NCBI RefSeq assembly: GCF_019976755.1
Contig: NZ_AP023445.1
Span: 1 to 45,733, forward strand
Source of the DNA: Nostoc sp. MS1
GTDB lineage: Bacteria; Cyanobacteriota; Cyanobacteriia; Cyanobacteriales; Nostocaceae
Length of the DNA stretch: 45,733 nucleotides
Direction of reading: 5' to 3'
Part shown: positions 8,694 through 17,084 of the stretch, piece by piece
Layout of the letters: each line of letters starts with the position of its first letter
Position numbering within the stretch: position 1 is the stretch's first letter
Position numbers and translations under genes: made by a program
Notes under the pieces: model-generated
Seen by the model: only the letters and a program-made list of their open reading frames with translations
The model's database searches: none
Told to the model about the DNA's origin: nothing

Positions 8694-9500
8694 ATGTTGG
8701 ATGTTTGTTCTATATCAGGCTGTACTCAATTGGTTGCCAAGCCAGGTCACACACTATGTTATGAACATTGGAAAGCAAATAAACTAACAGTAAACAAAGC
8801 AGTAATCTCTACTCCAATACCTAAAAATGTTGCTCAATCTCCCTCATCTACTTCTGTGTTACTTTCAGCTACCAAAATTAGTGAAAGACTAGGTTCATCT
8901 AGAAATGCAATTAACCCTATTCTTGCAGAACTTGGATTATTAGATAAAGTGCAAAATGGTTGGTTAGCTACACGTTTAGGACTGAGTTTTGGGGCAGTTC
9001 AAAAATACGATAATAAAAAAAATAATTATTATGTTCTCTGGTCAGAAGAAATTTTAAATAATCAAATTTTTCTTGATACATTTCGCCGCGCCAGCCTACA
9101 GGATACAGAAACTAACTCAAATGGTGATAACAGCAAGCTAGAATTTAGAGAAAAGTTTCATGCCGGAAGTTATCGCACAACTGATGGACACTGGGTGCGT
9201 TCAAAAGCTGAGTTAGCAATCGATAACTGGTTATATATGGCAAGTTTAGTTCATGCTTATGAGCGCAAACTGCCTATTGAAGAAGAGGTTTATTGCGATT
9301 TCTATATTCCATCTGGTAGAGTTTACATTGAGTATTGGGGTTATGAAGACAATCCAGAATATCTGTACCGTAAGCAAGAAAAACAGCATATCTATCAAAA
9401 ATATGAGTTTAATTTAATTGAATTAACTGATGAACACATTAAAAATCTTGATGATTTATTACCAACAAAGCTAAGGGTTTTTGGTATTACTGTAGATTAG
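8694..9500 (+). CDS. zinc-finger, winged-helix, PD-(D/E)XK nuclease-like protein
   Basis: 268 aa with three parts. Residues 5-25 place Cys5, Cys10, Cys22 and His25 as a likely zinc site (CSISGC...CYEHW). Residues about 50-115 look like a winged helix (SATKISERLGSSRNAINPIL). Residues about 160-255 carry a PD-(D/E)XK-like core: HWVRSKAELAIDNWL, then YCDFYIPSGRVYIEYWG with the catalytic Asp and Glu, and a basic YRKQEKQHIY helix. It stands alone. A single-gene restriction or anti-invader nuclease is plausible, but the target is unknown. Confidence 0.7.
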   Translation: MLDVCSISGCTQLVAKPGHTLCYEHWKANKLTVNKAVISTPIPKNVAQSPSSTSVLLSATKISERLGSSRNAINPILAELGLLDKVQNGWLATRLGLSFGAVQKYDNKKNNYYVLWSEEILNNQIFLDTFRRASLQDTETNSNGDNSKLEFREKFHAGSYRTTDGHWVRSKAELAIDNWLYMASLVHAYERKLPIEEEVYCDFYIPSGRVYIEYWGYEDNPEYLYRKQEKQHIYQKYEFNLIELTDEHIKNLDDLLPTKLRVFGITVD

Positions 9501-9598
9501 GTTCTGAGTATGGTGTGTTCTGCTGGCTTTCTTGAAAATATTGGTATTAAGTGAAAATTTCTTACTTATCCTTAATTCCCAAAACAAAAAAATTAAAC

Positions 9599-10615
9599 TC
9601 ACCCATCATTTACCTCCAAAAGCCGCCTTAACTCCTGCTTTAAAACCTCCGTCTCTGGCAAATAAAGCTGATATCTCGACACAAAAAGCTGATTAGAAAT
9701 ACCACCTGTCGCATACTCAACCAAAATCTCATCCTTATCTCGCGCCAACACAATCCCTATCGGCTCGTTGTCATCCTCCATATTCTCCTCAGCCCGAAAA
9801 TAATTTAGATACATATTCATCTGTCCAATATCTTGATGAGTCACCGCTCGCGTCTTCAGATCGATTAAGACGAAACACTTGAGAATGCGATGATAAAACA
9901 CCAAATCCACATAAAAATGCGTGTTACTTAATGTAATTCGGTATTGCTGCCCAATAAATGCAAACCCCTTGCCCAACTCAAGTAGAAACTTCTCTAACTC
10001 AGCAATTAACCAATTTTCTAATTCACTCTCATGATAATTGCGGTCTGGTAAATCTAAAAACTCGAACACATAAGGATCTTTCACTACATCCCGCGCCGAC
10101 TCGATTCGTTGCCCATCCTTAGCCAGTGCCAAAATCTCAGCCCGATCCTTACTCAATGCCAACCGCTCAAACAAAGCCGAATCCTTCTGGCGTTTCAACT
10201 CCCGCACACTCCAGCGATCTTGGATGCACTGCTGCTCATAAAATGACCGCGCCAAATCATCCGAAATAGCCAAAAGTTCTGTATAGTGCGACCAACTCAA
10301 TTTGCCAGACAGTGTTTGGCAATTCTCATACTTCAAATAAAACAGACGCATATACTGCAAATTAGAACGGCTAAACCCTTTACCATACGTCGCTTTCAAA
10401 TCTCGTGAAAGCACCTGTAACAACTTCGAGCCATATTCTGCCCGTTCCTTACCTTGCTGCTCAAACTCGACAATATACCGCCCAATCTGCCAGTTAGTTT
10501 CCACTAAAACTGAATTAACCTGCTCAAAAGCCCGTTGTCGCCCCAACGCCAAACACTCACGAATGCGATCTAACAACTGCTGATATGAACCATCATTAAC
10601 CGCTAAATCACTCAT
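9599..10615 (-). CDS. DUF1016/YhcG-family PD-(D/E)XK nuclease
   Basis: 338 aa, the usual DUF1016 length. The N-terminal helical domain contains WQIGRYIVEFEQQGKERAEY and KGFSRSNLQYMRLFY. The C-terminal nuclease core shows FYVDLVFYHRILKCFVLIDL followed by K, the Asp...DxK pattern. YhcG-family proteins occur in defence islands and with restriction genes. Here the ATG at 10615 overlaps the end of the repeat-rich putative ParB-like gene by 8 bp, so it is the third gene of a partition operon. That placement is unusual and suggests the nuclease acts in plasmid maintenance or resolution (inference). Confidence 0.88.
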   Translation of the reverse strand: MSDLAVNDGSYQQLLDRIRECLALGRQRAFEQVNSVLVETNWQIGRYIVEFEQQGKERAEYGSKLLQVLSRDLKATYGKGFSRSNLQYMRLFYLKYENCQTLSGKLSWSHYTELLAISDDLARSFYEQQCIQDRWSVRELKRQKDSALFERLALSKDRAEILALAKDGQRIESARDVVKDPYVFEFLDLPDRNYHESELENWLIAELEKFLLELGKGFAFIGQQYRITLSNTHFYVDLVFYHRILKCFVLIDLKTRAVTHQDIGQMNMYLNYFRAEENMEDDNEPIGIVLARDKDEILVEYATGGISNQLFVSRYQLYLPETEVLKQELRRLLEVNDG

Positions 10616-11156
10616 AATTAAAACGCTGCATCATTGATTGCGCTCGTTTCATGTTAGCAACCTGCATTCGTTGCTCTCCCTTTGCTTTCGCCACTGCCAA
10701 GATAGCTTGCCATATTTGGGGGTCAGCTTCATAGTGTTCAAATAATGCTTCTATCAATACTTCCCTGCTGATGCCATTGGCTTTGCAAACTTCACTCAAG
10801 CGTTCACTCAGTTCGGCTTCCAGGCGAATTGTACTCTGCTTGGTCTTGAGTTCTGGATGTGTAGATACCTTGGTATCCTGATATCCAGATGTCGAGGTAT
10901 CTTGACTACTAGATACTAGGGTATCTTGACTCTTAGAATCTGGAATATCTTGGTTACTAGATACCTTGGTATCCTGATATCCAGATGTCGAGATATCTTG
11001 ACTCTGAGAATCTGGAATATCCTGGCTACTAGATACCTTGGTATCCTGATATCCAGATGTCGAGATATCTTGACTCTTATTTGTCAGAGAAGCATCACGG
11101 GCAGGAACACTGGGACGTTGACGTTTTTTCAGGCGTTCTAGGGCATCATCACTCAT
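10608..11156 (-). CDS. repeat-rich partition protein, ParB-like partner of ParA
   Basis: 182 aa. Residues about 20-105 are a low-complexity linker built from repeats of (S/K)QD(I/T), TSGYQDTKVSS and QDIPDS. The C-terminal part (TIRLEAELSERLSEVCKANG, then REVLIEALFEH) resembles a ribbon-helix-helix DNA-binding domain. It is coupled to parA by a 4-bp ATGA overlap and to the DUF1016 gene by an 8-bp overlap, the position of a centromere-binding protein. The linker is encoded by 72-96 bp DNA repeats that also occur upstream of parA, so this gene may contain its own binding sites. No classical ParB domain is present. Confidence 0.72.
   Translation of the reverse strand: MSDDALERLKKRQRPSVPARDASLTNKSQDISTSGYQDTKVSSSQDIPDSQSQDISTSGYQDTKVSSNQDIPDSKSQDTLVSSSQDTSTSGYQDTKVSTHPELKTKQSTIRLEAELSERLSEVCKANGISREVLIEALFEHYEADPQIWQAILAVAKAKGEQRMQVANMKRAQSMMQRFNYE
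10864..11075. repeat. iteron-like repeats inside the partition gene (candidate parS)
   Basis: Three copies of a block beginning GATACCTTGGTATCCTGATA start at 10864, 10960 and 11032 (spacings 96 and 72 bp, multiples of three). Each holds several near-palindromic words: GGTATC, GATATC, CCAGATGTCGAG. The 20-mer at 10885-10904 matches 11970-11989 upstream of parA at 18 of 20 bases. Repeats that are shared between a regulatory region and a coding region suggest protein-binding sites rather than only a protein linker. Confidence 0.65.
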
Positions 11157-11914
11157 GGGTTCAATATTTTGATAATTTGTTCAAAAGGATATTGCAGGTC
11201 GCTGTGTCCAAGTTCAGATAACAGTTTCCCCTTACGGATGGCGCGTTTAAACTGTTCCGATTCTCGAATGGAGGGTAGCACGGGAATGTCACCAGCAAAT
11301 TCTTTCATCGCAGCAATGTTCTCTTTACCCTCAATAGTTTGAGTGTTGCCTACCCACCGATCTCGAAAGGGGATTACTCCTAGTACCTGCCCTGTAAATG
11401 CCATGATTGATGTTTGGTCTTGTAAAAAGTCCAGGGTATCAATTAAAGAATTGACTCCTTTAGTGGTGGCTTCTACAGGAATGAGAACTTTGTCAGATGC
11501 GCCGACTGCGGTTAAACAGATTTGCGATCGCGACGGCTGGACATCAATAATTACGTAATCAAATAGAGATTGCACATTGCGTAATCGCAGTTTGAGGATA
11601 AACGCACCTGTGCCACTGTTGATCAGGTAATCGGAAACTTTAAACAAGCTTCTGTCAGCAGGGATGAGGAACAGGTTGCTGTGTTGGGTGGGATAAATGC
11701 CGTCTTCTGTGGTAACAGCACCAGTGAGAACTTCCAGTAAGCTGGGCTGGTTGGCTGCTACTTCGTGATTCAAGTAAAAAGTTAAGTTAGCTTGAGGGTC
11801 GCAGTCTATGGCTAAGACTCGTTTACCCTGACTGGCCAGCAGCAGAGAGAGAAAAAAAGCTACGGTAGTTTTCCCTTGTCCGCCAGAAAGCGAAACACAG
11901 GCGCAGGAAAGCAA
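11153..11914 (-). CDS. parA: ParA-type partition ATPase
   Basis: About 253 aa if started at the TTG at 11914, just before LSCACVSLSGGQGKTTVAFF. An in-frame ATG at 11980 adds 22 residues but lies inside the repeat region, so I prefer the shorter form. The Walker A is SGGQGKTT, preceded by Ser instead of the usual Lys. DCDPQAN follows, then DYVIIDVQPS as Walker B. This is the small ParA/Soj type that moves plasmids along the nucleoid. It leads an operon with the ParB-like and DUF1016 genes. Confidence 0.88.
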   Translation of the reverse strand: MLSCACVSLSGGQGKTTVAFFLSLLLASQGKRVLAIDCDPQANLTFYLNHEVAANQPSLLEVLTGAVTTEDGIYPTQHSNLFLIPADRSLFKVSDYLINSGTGAFILKLRLRNVQSLFDYVIIDVQPSRSQICLTAVGASDKVLIPVEATTKGVNSLIDTLDFLQDQTSIMAFTGQVLGVIPFRDRWVGNTQTIEGKENIAAMKEFAGDIPVLPSIRESEQFKRAIRKGKLLSELGHSDLQYPFEQIIKILNP

Positions 11915-11969
11915 TTTGTATATTGTCCAACTCGATAACGAAAAGCTTACACACAGTATTTCTTTATGT

Positions 11970-12025
11970 CCAGATGTCAAGGTATCTAGAAGTGTAGGTA
12001 TCTGGATATCTCGATATCTACACTT
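11970..12025. promoter_or_regulatory. parA operator / candidate centromere
   Basis: Just upstream of parA lies CCAGATGTCAAGGTATCTAG (11970-11989), then an inverted repeat with arms AAGTGTAG (11990-11997) and CTACACTT (12018-12025) enclosing GTATC and GATATC words. The same words form the repeats inside the downstream partition gene. A site for autoregulation and plasmid pairing is the natural reading. Confidence 0.6.
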
Positions 12026-12064
12026 TTAACAAAATGGTGAGAACTCTACAGCGTGTTAAGCCCA

Positions 12065-13279
12065 TCAAGAATTGCGATCGCTATTTAAACTGTAGTTCCA
12101 AGTCTTTATAGCTAAATCAATATACCAACCTAAATTTTCTGGAGTTTGAGTTCGATATGAGTTCCACCATGTATAAGTAGTCTCATCAATTGGTGGTTTC
12201 ATACCTTTAAGAAGATATATCAACAACTTAAACGTATTTTGTGAGCCTAACGAAGCTTGAAACAGGTATTGATTCGCTTTAGTCCATAATGCCATACCAT
12301 GCCTATTAAATGAGAGTCCGAGATTATTATTATTAGGTTGATTTTTCAAATCAACATTAGTTTTAGTACAGACTAACCATTCAACAATAGATTTTTCTGA
12401 GAAAGGATTGTTATCTTTAGCTAAGACCAATCCAAATCTCGCTACAGGTATTTTTATATTTGTTTTAACATGAGTAGGCAACCACAAAAACAATATAACG
12501 CCTTTGCTAGTATTGGTTATTTCTGCTAATTTTTTGTGATTTTCTCCTTCACCAATTGCATAAAGTACCTTTCTATAGGTAGAGCTTACCATTTCTTTTA
12601 CTTTTGGTTGAGCCATTAATAATGTTCGCAAAGCAGTAAAATCCTGGCGATACTCTAGAGGTAAGTTACTGATAAAATTGATAATAAAAATTGATAAACT
12701 TCTTTGTGATAAATCAGAACTTGTTTGATTATTAGGTAGACCTAAAATGGCATAAGGGATATCATAACTTTTACTACAGATTTGAAATTTAGGTTTAATT
12801 TGATGAAGTTTAATAGCAAACTCATAAAAGTAAATATTATCTTCAAATTTTGAAGCTTCTTTATCTGTATAGTTATCTTCATGAAAAGCTGGTGCAATAG
12901 CTATTAACTTAACTGGCAAAGAGTAATCTATAATGTCTGAAAAAGGTTGCTCTTGCAAAATGGCTTTTCGATAACGAGTTAACTGAGAGACTAAACCCCT
13001 ATCTTCTTCATTCTTTAACTCAATTATCACTGGCTGTTTAGCTGATTTAGTCAAACATAATAAATCACATCGCTGCATTTTGATATTATGTTGACGTTTG
13101 ACTAAAACCAAATCGGGAAATATCTTTTTGAAATTGCTTTCAATATAATCTTCTAAATGTAATTCTGATTGAAAATTTATTTTACCACCGACATATATTA
13201 AGTGTGGATTGACTTTTTCTAATTCATCATTAAGTCGCTTAGAGGATACTGTTAAATGTTTGGCTTTGAGGTATGGCAT
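12065..13279 (-). CDS. NucS/RecB-like PD-(D/E)XK nuclease protein
   Basis: 404 aa. Residues about 40-115 show a PD-(D/E)XK core of the NucS/DUF91 style: Glu in ELHLEDYIESNF, the Asp in QRCDLLCLTK and the ELK triad in PVIIELKNEEDRG, followed by QLTRYRKAI. The C-terminal about 250 residues are unassigned, with an aromatic-rich end (TYTWWNSYRTQ). No restriction or helicase partner is adjacent. A HIP1 site GCGATCGC lies at the 3' end. A DNA nuclease role is likely; its biological target is unknown. Confidence 0.75.
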   Translation of the reverse strand: MPYLKAKHLTVSSKRLNDELEKVNPHLIYVGGKINFQSELHLEDYIESNFKKIFPDLVLVKRQHNIKMQRCDLLCLTKSAKQPVIIELKNEEDRGLVSQLTRYRKAILQEQPFSDIIDYSLPVKLIAIAPAFHEDNYTDKEASKFEDNIYFYEFAIKLHQIKPKFQICSKSYDIPYAILGLPNNQTSSDLSQRSLSIFIINFISNLPLEYRQDFTALRTLLMAQPKVKEMVSSTYRKVLYAIGEGENHKKLAEITNTSKGVILFLWLPTHVKTNIKIPVARFGLVLAKDNNPFSEKSIVEWLVCTKTNVDLKNQPNNNNLGLSFNRHGMALWTKANQYLFQASLGSQNTFKLLIYLLKGMKPPIDETTYTWWNSYRTQTPENLGWYIDLAIKTWNYSLNSDRNS

Positions 13280-13310
13280 ATAAGTCTATTTTAATAGCAT
13301 TGATTTGAAT

Positions 13311-14432
13311 TTATAGTTCATCTAAATTTTTTCGTAGTGCTTGCAAGTCTTCATCAACTACTTGGTTAGCTGTGCAGTTAGATGATACAAACGAAGATTC
13401 CAAACTTAGTTGTGCTTTTAAAGCAGCCAATTCCTCATCTACTTCATTACTGGATTCTATTGCTGCAAATTGGCTTTCTAAGTCTGCACCTGCTAACTCT
13501 ACTAACGATTGACTCTGGGATTCTTGCATCAAAACTTTTGCTTCCATCCTCTCAAATGCTGCCATTGCACTACTGGTGTTCATGCTACAACCCACGTTTT
13601 GAAGTCGCTCCTGAGTTTTAGCAGCTATAATTTGGGATTTAATCTGAACTTTAAACGCTCTAGCTTCAGAAACTTTGCTTTCAAAGGCTGCTAGTTGACT
13701 TTTGAGAACATCTACTAAGGCAGTTTGTTCATCTAAATTAGCTTTAAAAGTATTAGCTTTTTCGGTAAAAATCTTTTTTTGCTTGAGTGCTTCTCGCGCC
13801 AGATCATCATGACCATTTTGCAAAGCCAGTTGTGTACGTCTTTGCCACTTACTCACTTCAGATTGAGCTTGTTCATACTGTTGCAGCGTTTGTTTTTGAG
13901 TGACCATAATTGAGGTTACAGCTTGACGTAACTTTAACAACTGTTGCTGCATATCCTCAATAGCTAGGTCTAGTAGTTTTTCTGGGTCAACTCCTTGTTG
14001 AAGCAGTCGATTTAGTCCAGCTATCCCAAGCCCAACTACAGAGCCAGCAGCGACCATAGGAACCATACCAACAGCAAAGGCAGTTCCGCCCGTGGCAATT
14101 CCTACACCGCCGATGGCAGCAGAAATACCACCCCCAACAGACGCTCCAATTGCTGCTGCACTAACAGATGAAGTATCCCCCAGTGTGATTAGTCTTATAG
14201 CTTCATACAAGGCAAGACCAGTTAAAGCGCCTGTAGCAGTCAAAGGAACAGCACCAACGCTCAAGCCAGTACCCTTTGCAAGTATCCCTATTTTGCCAAG
14301 GGATGCACCTGCTACGCCTCCTAGTGCCGCTAATGCTACAGCGTCTTCATAGTTATTTGTGCTGATTTCGCTCTTAGAATAGTTAAGTTCTGCCTTGACG
14401 AGTCGCTTAATTCGACTAAACAGTTGTCCCAT
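13311..14432 (-). CDS. PspA/Vipp1 (ESCRT-III-like) protein with a hydrophobic glycine-rich insertion
   Basis: 373 aa. Residues 1-19 (MGQLFSRIKRLVKAELNYS) match the membrane-binding amphipathic helix of PspA/Vipp1. Residues about 149-285 match the family helical core, with DPEKLLDLAIEDMQ, KWQRRTQLAL and AREALKQKK. In normal Vipp1 these parts are about 10 residues apart. Here about 125 residues intervene (about 25-148), very rich in Gly and Ala with several hydrophobic stretches (VALAALGGVAGASLG, AAIGGVGIATGGTAF), like a glycine-zipper membrane domain. PspA/Vipp1 assemble into rings and rods that repair membranes. This form may be permanently anchored or penetrate the bilayer (inference). The C-terminal tail (285-373) is acidic. 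Confidence 0.88.
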   Translation of the reverse strand: MGQLFSRIKRLVKAELNYSKSEISTNNYEDAVALAALGGVAGASLGKIGILAKGTGLSVGAVPLTATGALTGLALYEAIRLITLGDTSSVSAAAIGASVGGGISAAIGGVGIATGGTAFAVGMVPMVAAGSVVGLGIAGLNRLLQQGVDPEKLLDLAIEDMQQQLLKLRQAVTSIMVTQKQTLQQYEQAQSEVSKWQRRTQLALQNGHDDLAREALKQKKIFTEKANTFKANLDEQTALVDVLKSQLAAFESKVSEARAFKVQIKSQIIAAKTQERLQNVGCSMNTSSAMAAFERMEAKVLMQESQSQSLVELAGADLESQFAAIESSNEVDEELAALKAQLSLESSFVSSNCTANQVVDEDLQALRKNLDEL

Positions 14433-14789
14433 AGCACTATATTTCCTTCCACTGGTTGTGCATTTGGAAAGTAGTCTGCACCGTCTCAGCTTAAACTAAG
14501 TAAATTTTTTCTACTTCGTAGGAATCAATGAAAACTTCCTTACTCTTCTTAAATTTTGTATAAAGTAAAGCTTTTGATTTTAAAGTTGAGTTAGATTACC
14601 AACATTTTTTTTAGCCAGAAGTGATTTTAAAAAACAGATTTTTTTAATAAGACGTTTAAATACATTAATGCTACAAGACGACTGAGCAGTTTACATCTCT
14701 CTAACATTTCTCAATGTATAATTTGTTTACTTATACTACTTATTACAAGTAAAAAATAACTAAAAGCAAGTTTTCTTAAAAAATTGCGA
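14433..14789 (+). other. intergenic region between divergent genes
   Basis: 357 bp, strongly AT-rich, separating the Vipp1-like gene (minus) from the second GIY-YIG gene (plus). It should contain both promoters. No ORF, repeat or clear hairpin stands out. Confidence 0.5.
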
Positions 14790-15623
14790 ATGACATTGAT
14801 TAATCCTTTTGAGTTACCTTCTGTTCAGTTATGCGAACTGAAAAAACTTCCTAGCTGTACTGCGATTTACTTTGCCATAGATTCAAAAGACAGACTTCTC
14901 TACGTAGGGCAAGCTACTAATTTAGCAGCCAGATGGAAAAATCATCACCGTCAATATCAATTAAGAGAGATTGATAAAGAATTTCCTGTAAAAATAGCTT
15001 GGAAGGCTTGGAATGAGTCAGGTTTAGCAGAGACAGAAAAAATTTTGATTAAAAAATTTCATCCTTTACTAAACGGCACAGAAGTTGAATCTCCTATAAT
15101 TGTTCCTTCAGAAAAAATTTTCAGAGAGTTTTTAAAGACTTTCTCAAGGCGTTTAATTATTATTGGTACTCAAGATAAAGGTAATACCGAACTAACAAAT
15201 GTTTATTTAAAGTATGACTGGACAGACTGCTCTCCCAAGGGAACAGCAGCAAGAATTAAAAAATTCATCCAAGAAAATAAGGATAAAAATACCAGTTTAA
15301 AATTCCAGTGGAATAAATACGGAAGATTATTTAACGAAGCTGTTCGTCCTGGTAGTAGAGCGCAAAAAGTAAATGCTCGAAAAAATCGTTCATACAATAA
15401 TTATTGGCAAGTCGCTTGTAATGGAGTTCTTATTCATATCACTCCTACTCATGACTATAAAAATCTCAAGTTGAGTACGGATACTAAAGCGCTTGCTGGA
15501 ATTAAATTACGAGCGGTCACTAAAGTTGGTTTAGCCGAAATGAGCAGCAAATATTCTCATGATTTCTTGGGGATGTGTTCTTATGAAAAAGATCCTATTC
15601 CATTACTTTGGATTAATAAATAA
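14790..15623 (+). CDS. GIY-YIG nuclease domain protein (copy 2)
   Basis: About 277 aa from ATG at 14790 (a TTG at 14784 is possible). The GIY-YIG motif appears as TAIYFAIDSKDRLLYVGQAT followed by NLAARW with the catalytic Arg. A Glu (GLAETEKILIKKFHP) and an Asn (LLNGTE) complete the site. As in the copy at 6082-7062, an unassigned C-terminal domain follows, containing RRLIIIGTQ, comparable with FLVVLGIEP in copy 1. The two are diverged paralogues in opposite orientation. Function unknown beyond a predicted nuclease. Confidence 0.82.
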   Translation: MTLINPFELPSVQLCELKKLPSCTAIYFAIDSKDRLLYVGQATNLAARWKNHHRQYQLREIDKEFPVKIAWKAWNESGLAETEKILIKKFHPLLNGTEVESPIIVPSEKIFREFLKTFSRRLIIIGTQDKGNTELTNVYLKYDWTDCSPKGTAARIKKFIQENKDKNTSLKFQWNKYGRLFNEAVRPGSRAQKVNARKNRSYNNYWQVACNGVLIHITPTHDYKNLKLSTDTKALAGIKLRAVTKVGLAEMSSKYSHDFLGMCSYEKDPIPLLWINK

Positions 15624-15699
15624 GTTGTAATTACTAAATGATAATGAGTGAAGGGTTGTAGAAGAATTGCAATCTGTTGTAATTGAGCTATCTACTAAA

Positions 15700-15728
15700 A
15701 ACCCAATCCTTGCATTAAGGATTGGGTT
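15700..15728 (-). terminator. strong hairpin, terminator
   Basis: A perfect 12-bp stem, AACCCAATCCTT (15700-15711) with AAGGATTGGGTT (15717-15728), has a 5-nt loop. On the minus strand the stem is followed by a T run (GGGTTTTTAG), so it could end the hicBA transcript. It also lies 77 bp past the GIY-YIG stop on the plus strand and may act in both directions. Confidence 0.65.
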
Positions 15729-15932
15729 ATAAAAATATTTACAAGAAAGCGGCGATTTGCTTCTCGTGCCTACTTTAGCCTAGACATATAAGTTTTAAAA
15801 TCTCATATCTCTAAATATGAATTAAAGCATTTACTCAAATTATTTACGAGCTATCTGTATATTTTTTAACTTTAAAATTTAGACACCATTTGCAATCAAA
15901 TTCTTTATCACTCTTCAACATTTTACCTTACC

Positions 15933-16175
15933 CTACTTAACTAACTGACTAACTGGTACATTTGCTGTTTGCCTATATACCCTCAAGTCGTTCTTTGTAG
16001 CGCCTAGCTGGTGTAGAATTTCACCTAACAACCACCCACCAATCTCAGGATAGACAGGTATTACGGTTCTTCGTCCGTCTGGGTGCTTCCAGACAACATG
16101 ACTACTCTTTTGACGTGATGGATAAAAGCCAAGTTTTGAGGCAAACTGCTCCAATTCGCGTAATTTGGCCGGCAT
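15933..16175 (-). CDS. hicA: HicA-like mRNA interferase toxin
   Basis: 80 aa from ATG at 16175, preceded by a good Shine-Dalgarno (GGAGAA, 6 nt upstream). A start 12 codons further up is possible but lacks one. The pattern KLGFYPSRQKSSHVVWKHPD with GRRTVIP is the dsRBD-like HicA fold with its conserved His. It is downstream of a HicB-like gene but separated from it by 213 bp, wider than usual. The C-terminus (about 25 residues past the core) is longer than typical HicA. Confidence 0.75.
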   Translation of the reverse strand: MPAKLRELEQFASKLGFYPSRQKSSHVVWKHPDGRRTVIPVYPEIGGWLLGEILHQLGATKNDLRVYRQTANVPVSQLVK

Positions 16176-16388
16176 ACTTTTCTCCGTAGTTGTGATTACA
16201 AGAGAAGGCACGGGAGCAAAACCTGCTTAAAGAGTATGGCTTAAATATCTAGGCTTAATTAATTACCGTAACACGAAAACAGCTAAAAATATACCGTGTT
16301 GGCAAGCAATTGTTATGCAATATTAACGAGAAGCTAGAGCGTAAATTAGAACATAACTAATTAAGCGTAGTTCTACAATTTACAAGCA

Positions 16389-16604
16389 TTAACGAATAAC
16401 AAGCAGCTTCACGTCTTCAGGCATAATTTGCCCATCTTCTAAGTATTCTTCCTGGATCATCTCAAAGACATCGCTAAGATTACGTATAGCTTCTTCTGGA
16501 GTTTGACCCAAAGCATGGCAACTGGGAATAGCTGGAACATAGGCTACAAAAGTTCCATTGTCATCAGGACGAATAATGCTGATGTAGTTCTGTAGTGATT
16601 TCAT
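16389..16604 (-). CDS. hicB: HicB-like antitoxin
   Basis: 71 aa from ATG at 16604. An upstream start would add 22 unrelated residues. The core GTFVAYVPAIPSCHALGQTP with EEAIRNLSDVFEMI is the HicB partial RNase H fold that neutralises HicA. No C-terminal DNA-binding domain is present. The gene precedes hicA on the same strand. Confidence 0.8.
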   Translation of the reverse strand: MKSLQNYISIIRPDDNGTFVAYVPAIPSCHALGQTPEEAIRNLSDVFEMIQEEYLEDGQIMPEDVKLLVIR

Positions 16605-17084
16605 ATTGATATAGTTTATACATCCTATAGAAGATGAACACAGCTTTGACTTATGATATCTTGCGCTCACTGGGCATACATTTAAATTTTATAATCTTCT
16701 TGTATTATTGTAGTTCTCATATAACTGCTTAAGATGGGTAGATATTGCGGTATTGGATACTACAACTTTACAAGTGCCATATGCTTTGTAAAAACCCTTT
16801 GACGGAGAACACTCACTCAAACTTAAAAGCCCAGTCTTTCTAACTGGGCTTCAGCGGAGTATATCCCCGGATTTTTATTATAAAAGTTATTTATAAATTG
16901 CTTCTTTAGTAGTTACTACCACGTTACGCTTCTTGATTTCGGAAAAATCATCCCTTATTTGAGCTTAACTGTGTCAGAATACAAGCGCTTTTCATATTAG
17001 ATGTAATAGGTAATTAAAGTGCTTCTACCTGTGCAATAAAACATTTGCACGGGTAGAATTTGCTCTTTTATGCCTTCTCTAAAC
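16605..17084. other. intergenic region with two hairpins
   Basis: 480 bp without a convincing gene. It holds a hairpin AAGCCCAGT/ACTGGGCTT (16827-16835 with 16843-16851), and a 12-bp stem with one mismatch, CTACCTGTGCAA (17025-17036) with TTGCACGGGTAG (17045-17056). The second lies 29 bp past the stop of the 17085 gene and may be its terminator, though it lacks a clear T run. Confidence 0.5.

Noticed and set aside
10864..11075. CRISPR or minisatellite of non-coding type
   Set aside because: Repeat spacings are multiples of three inside an intact coding frame, with no unique spacers of constant length.
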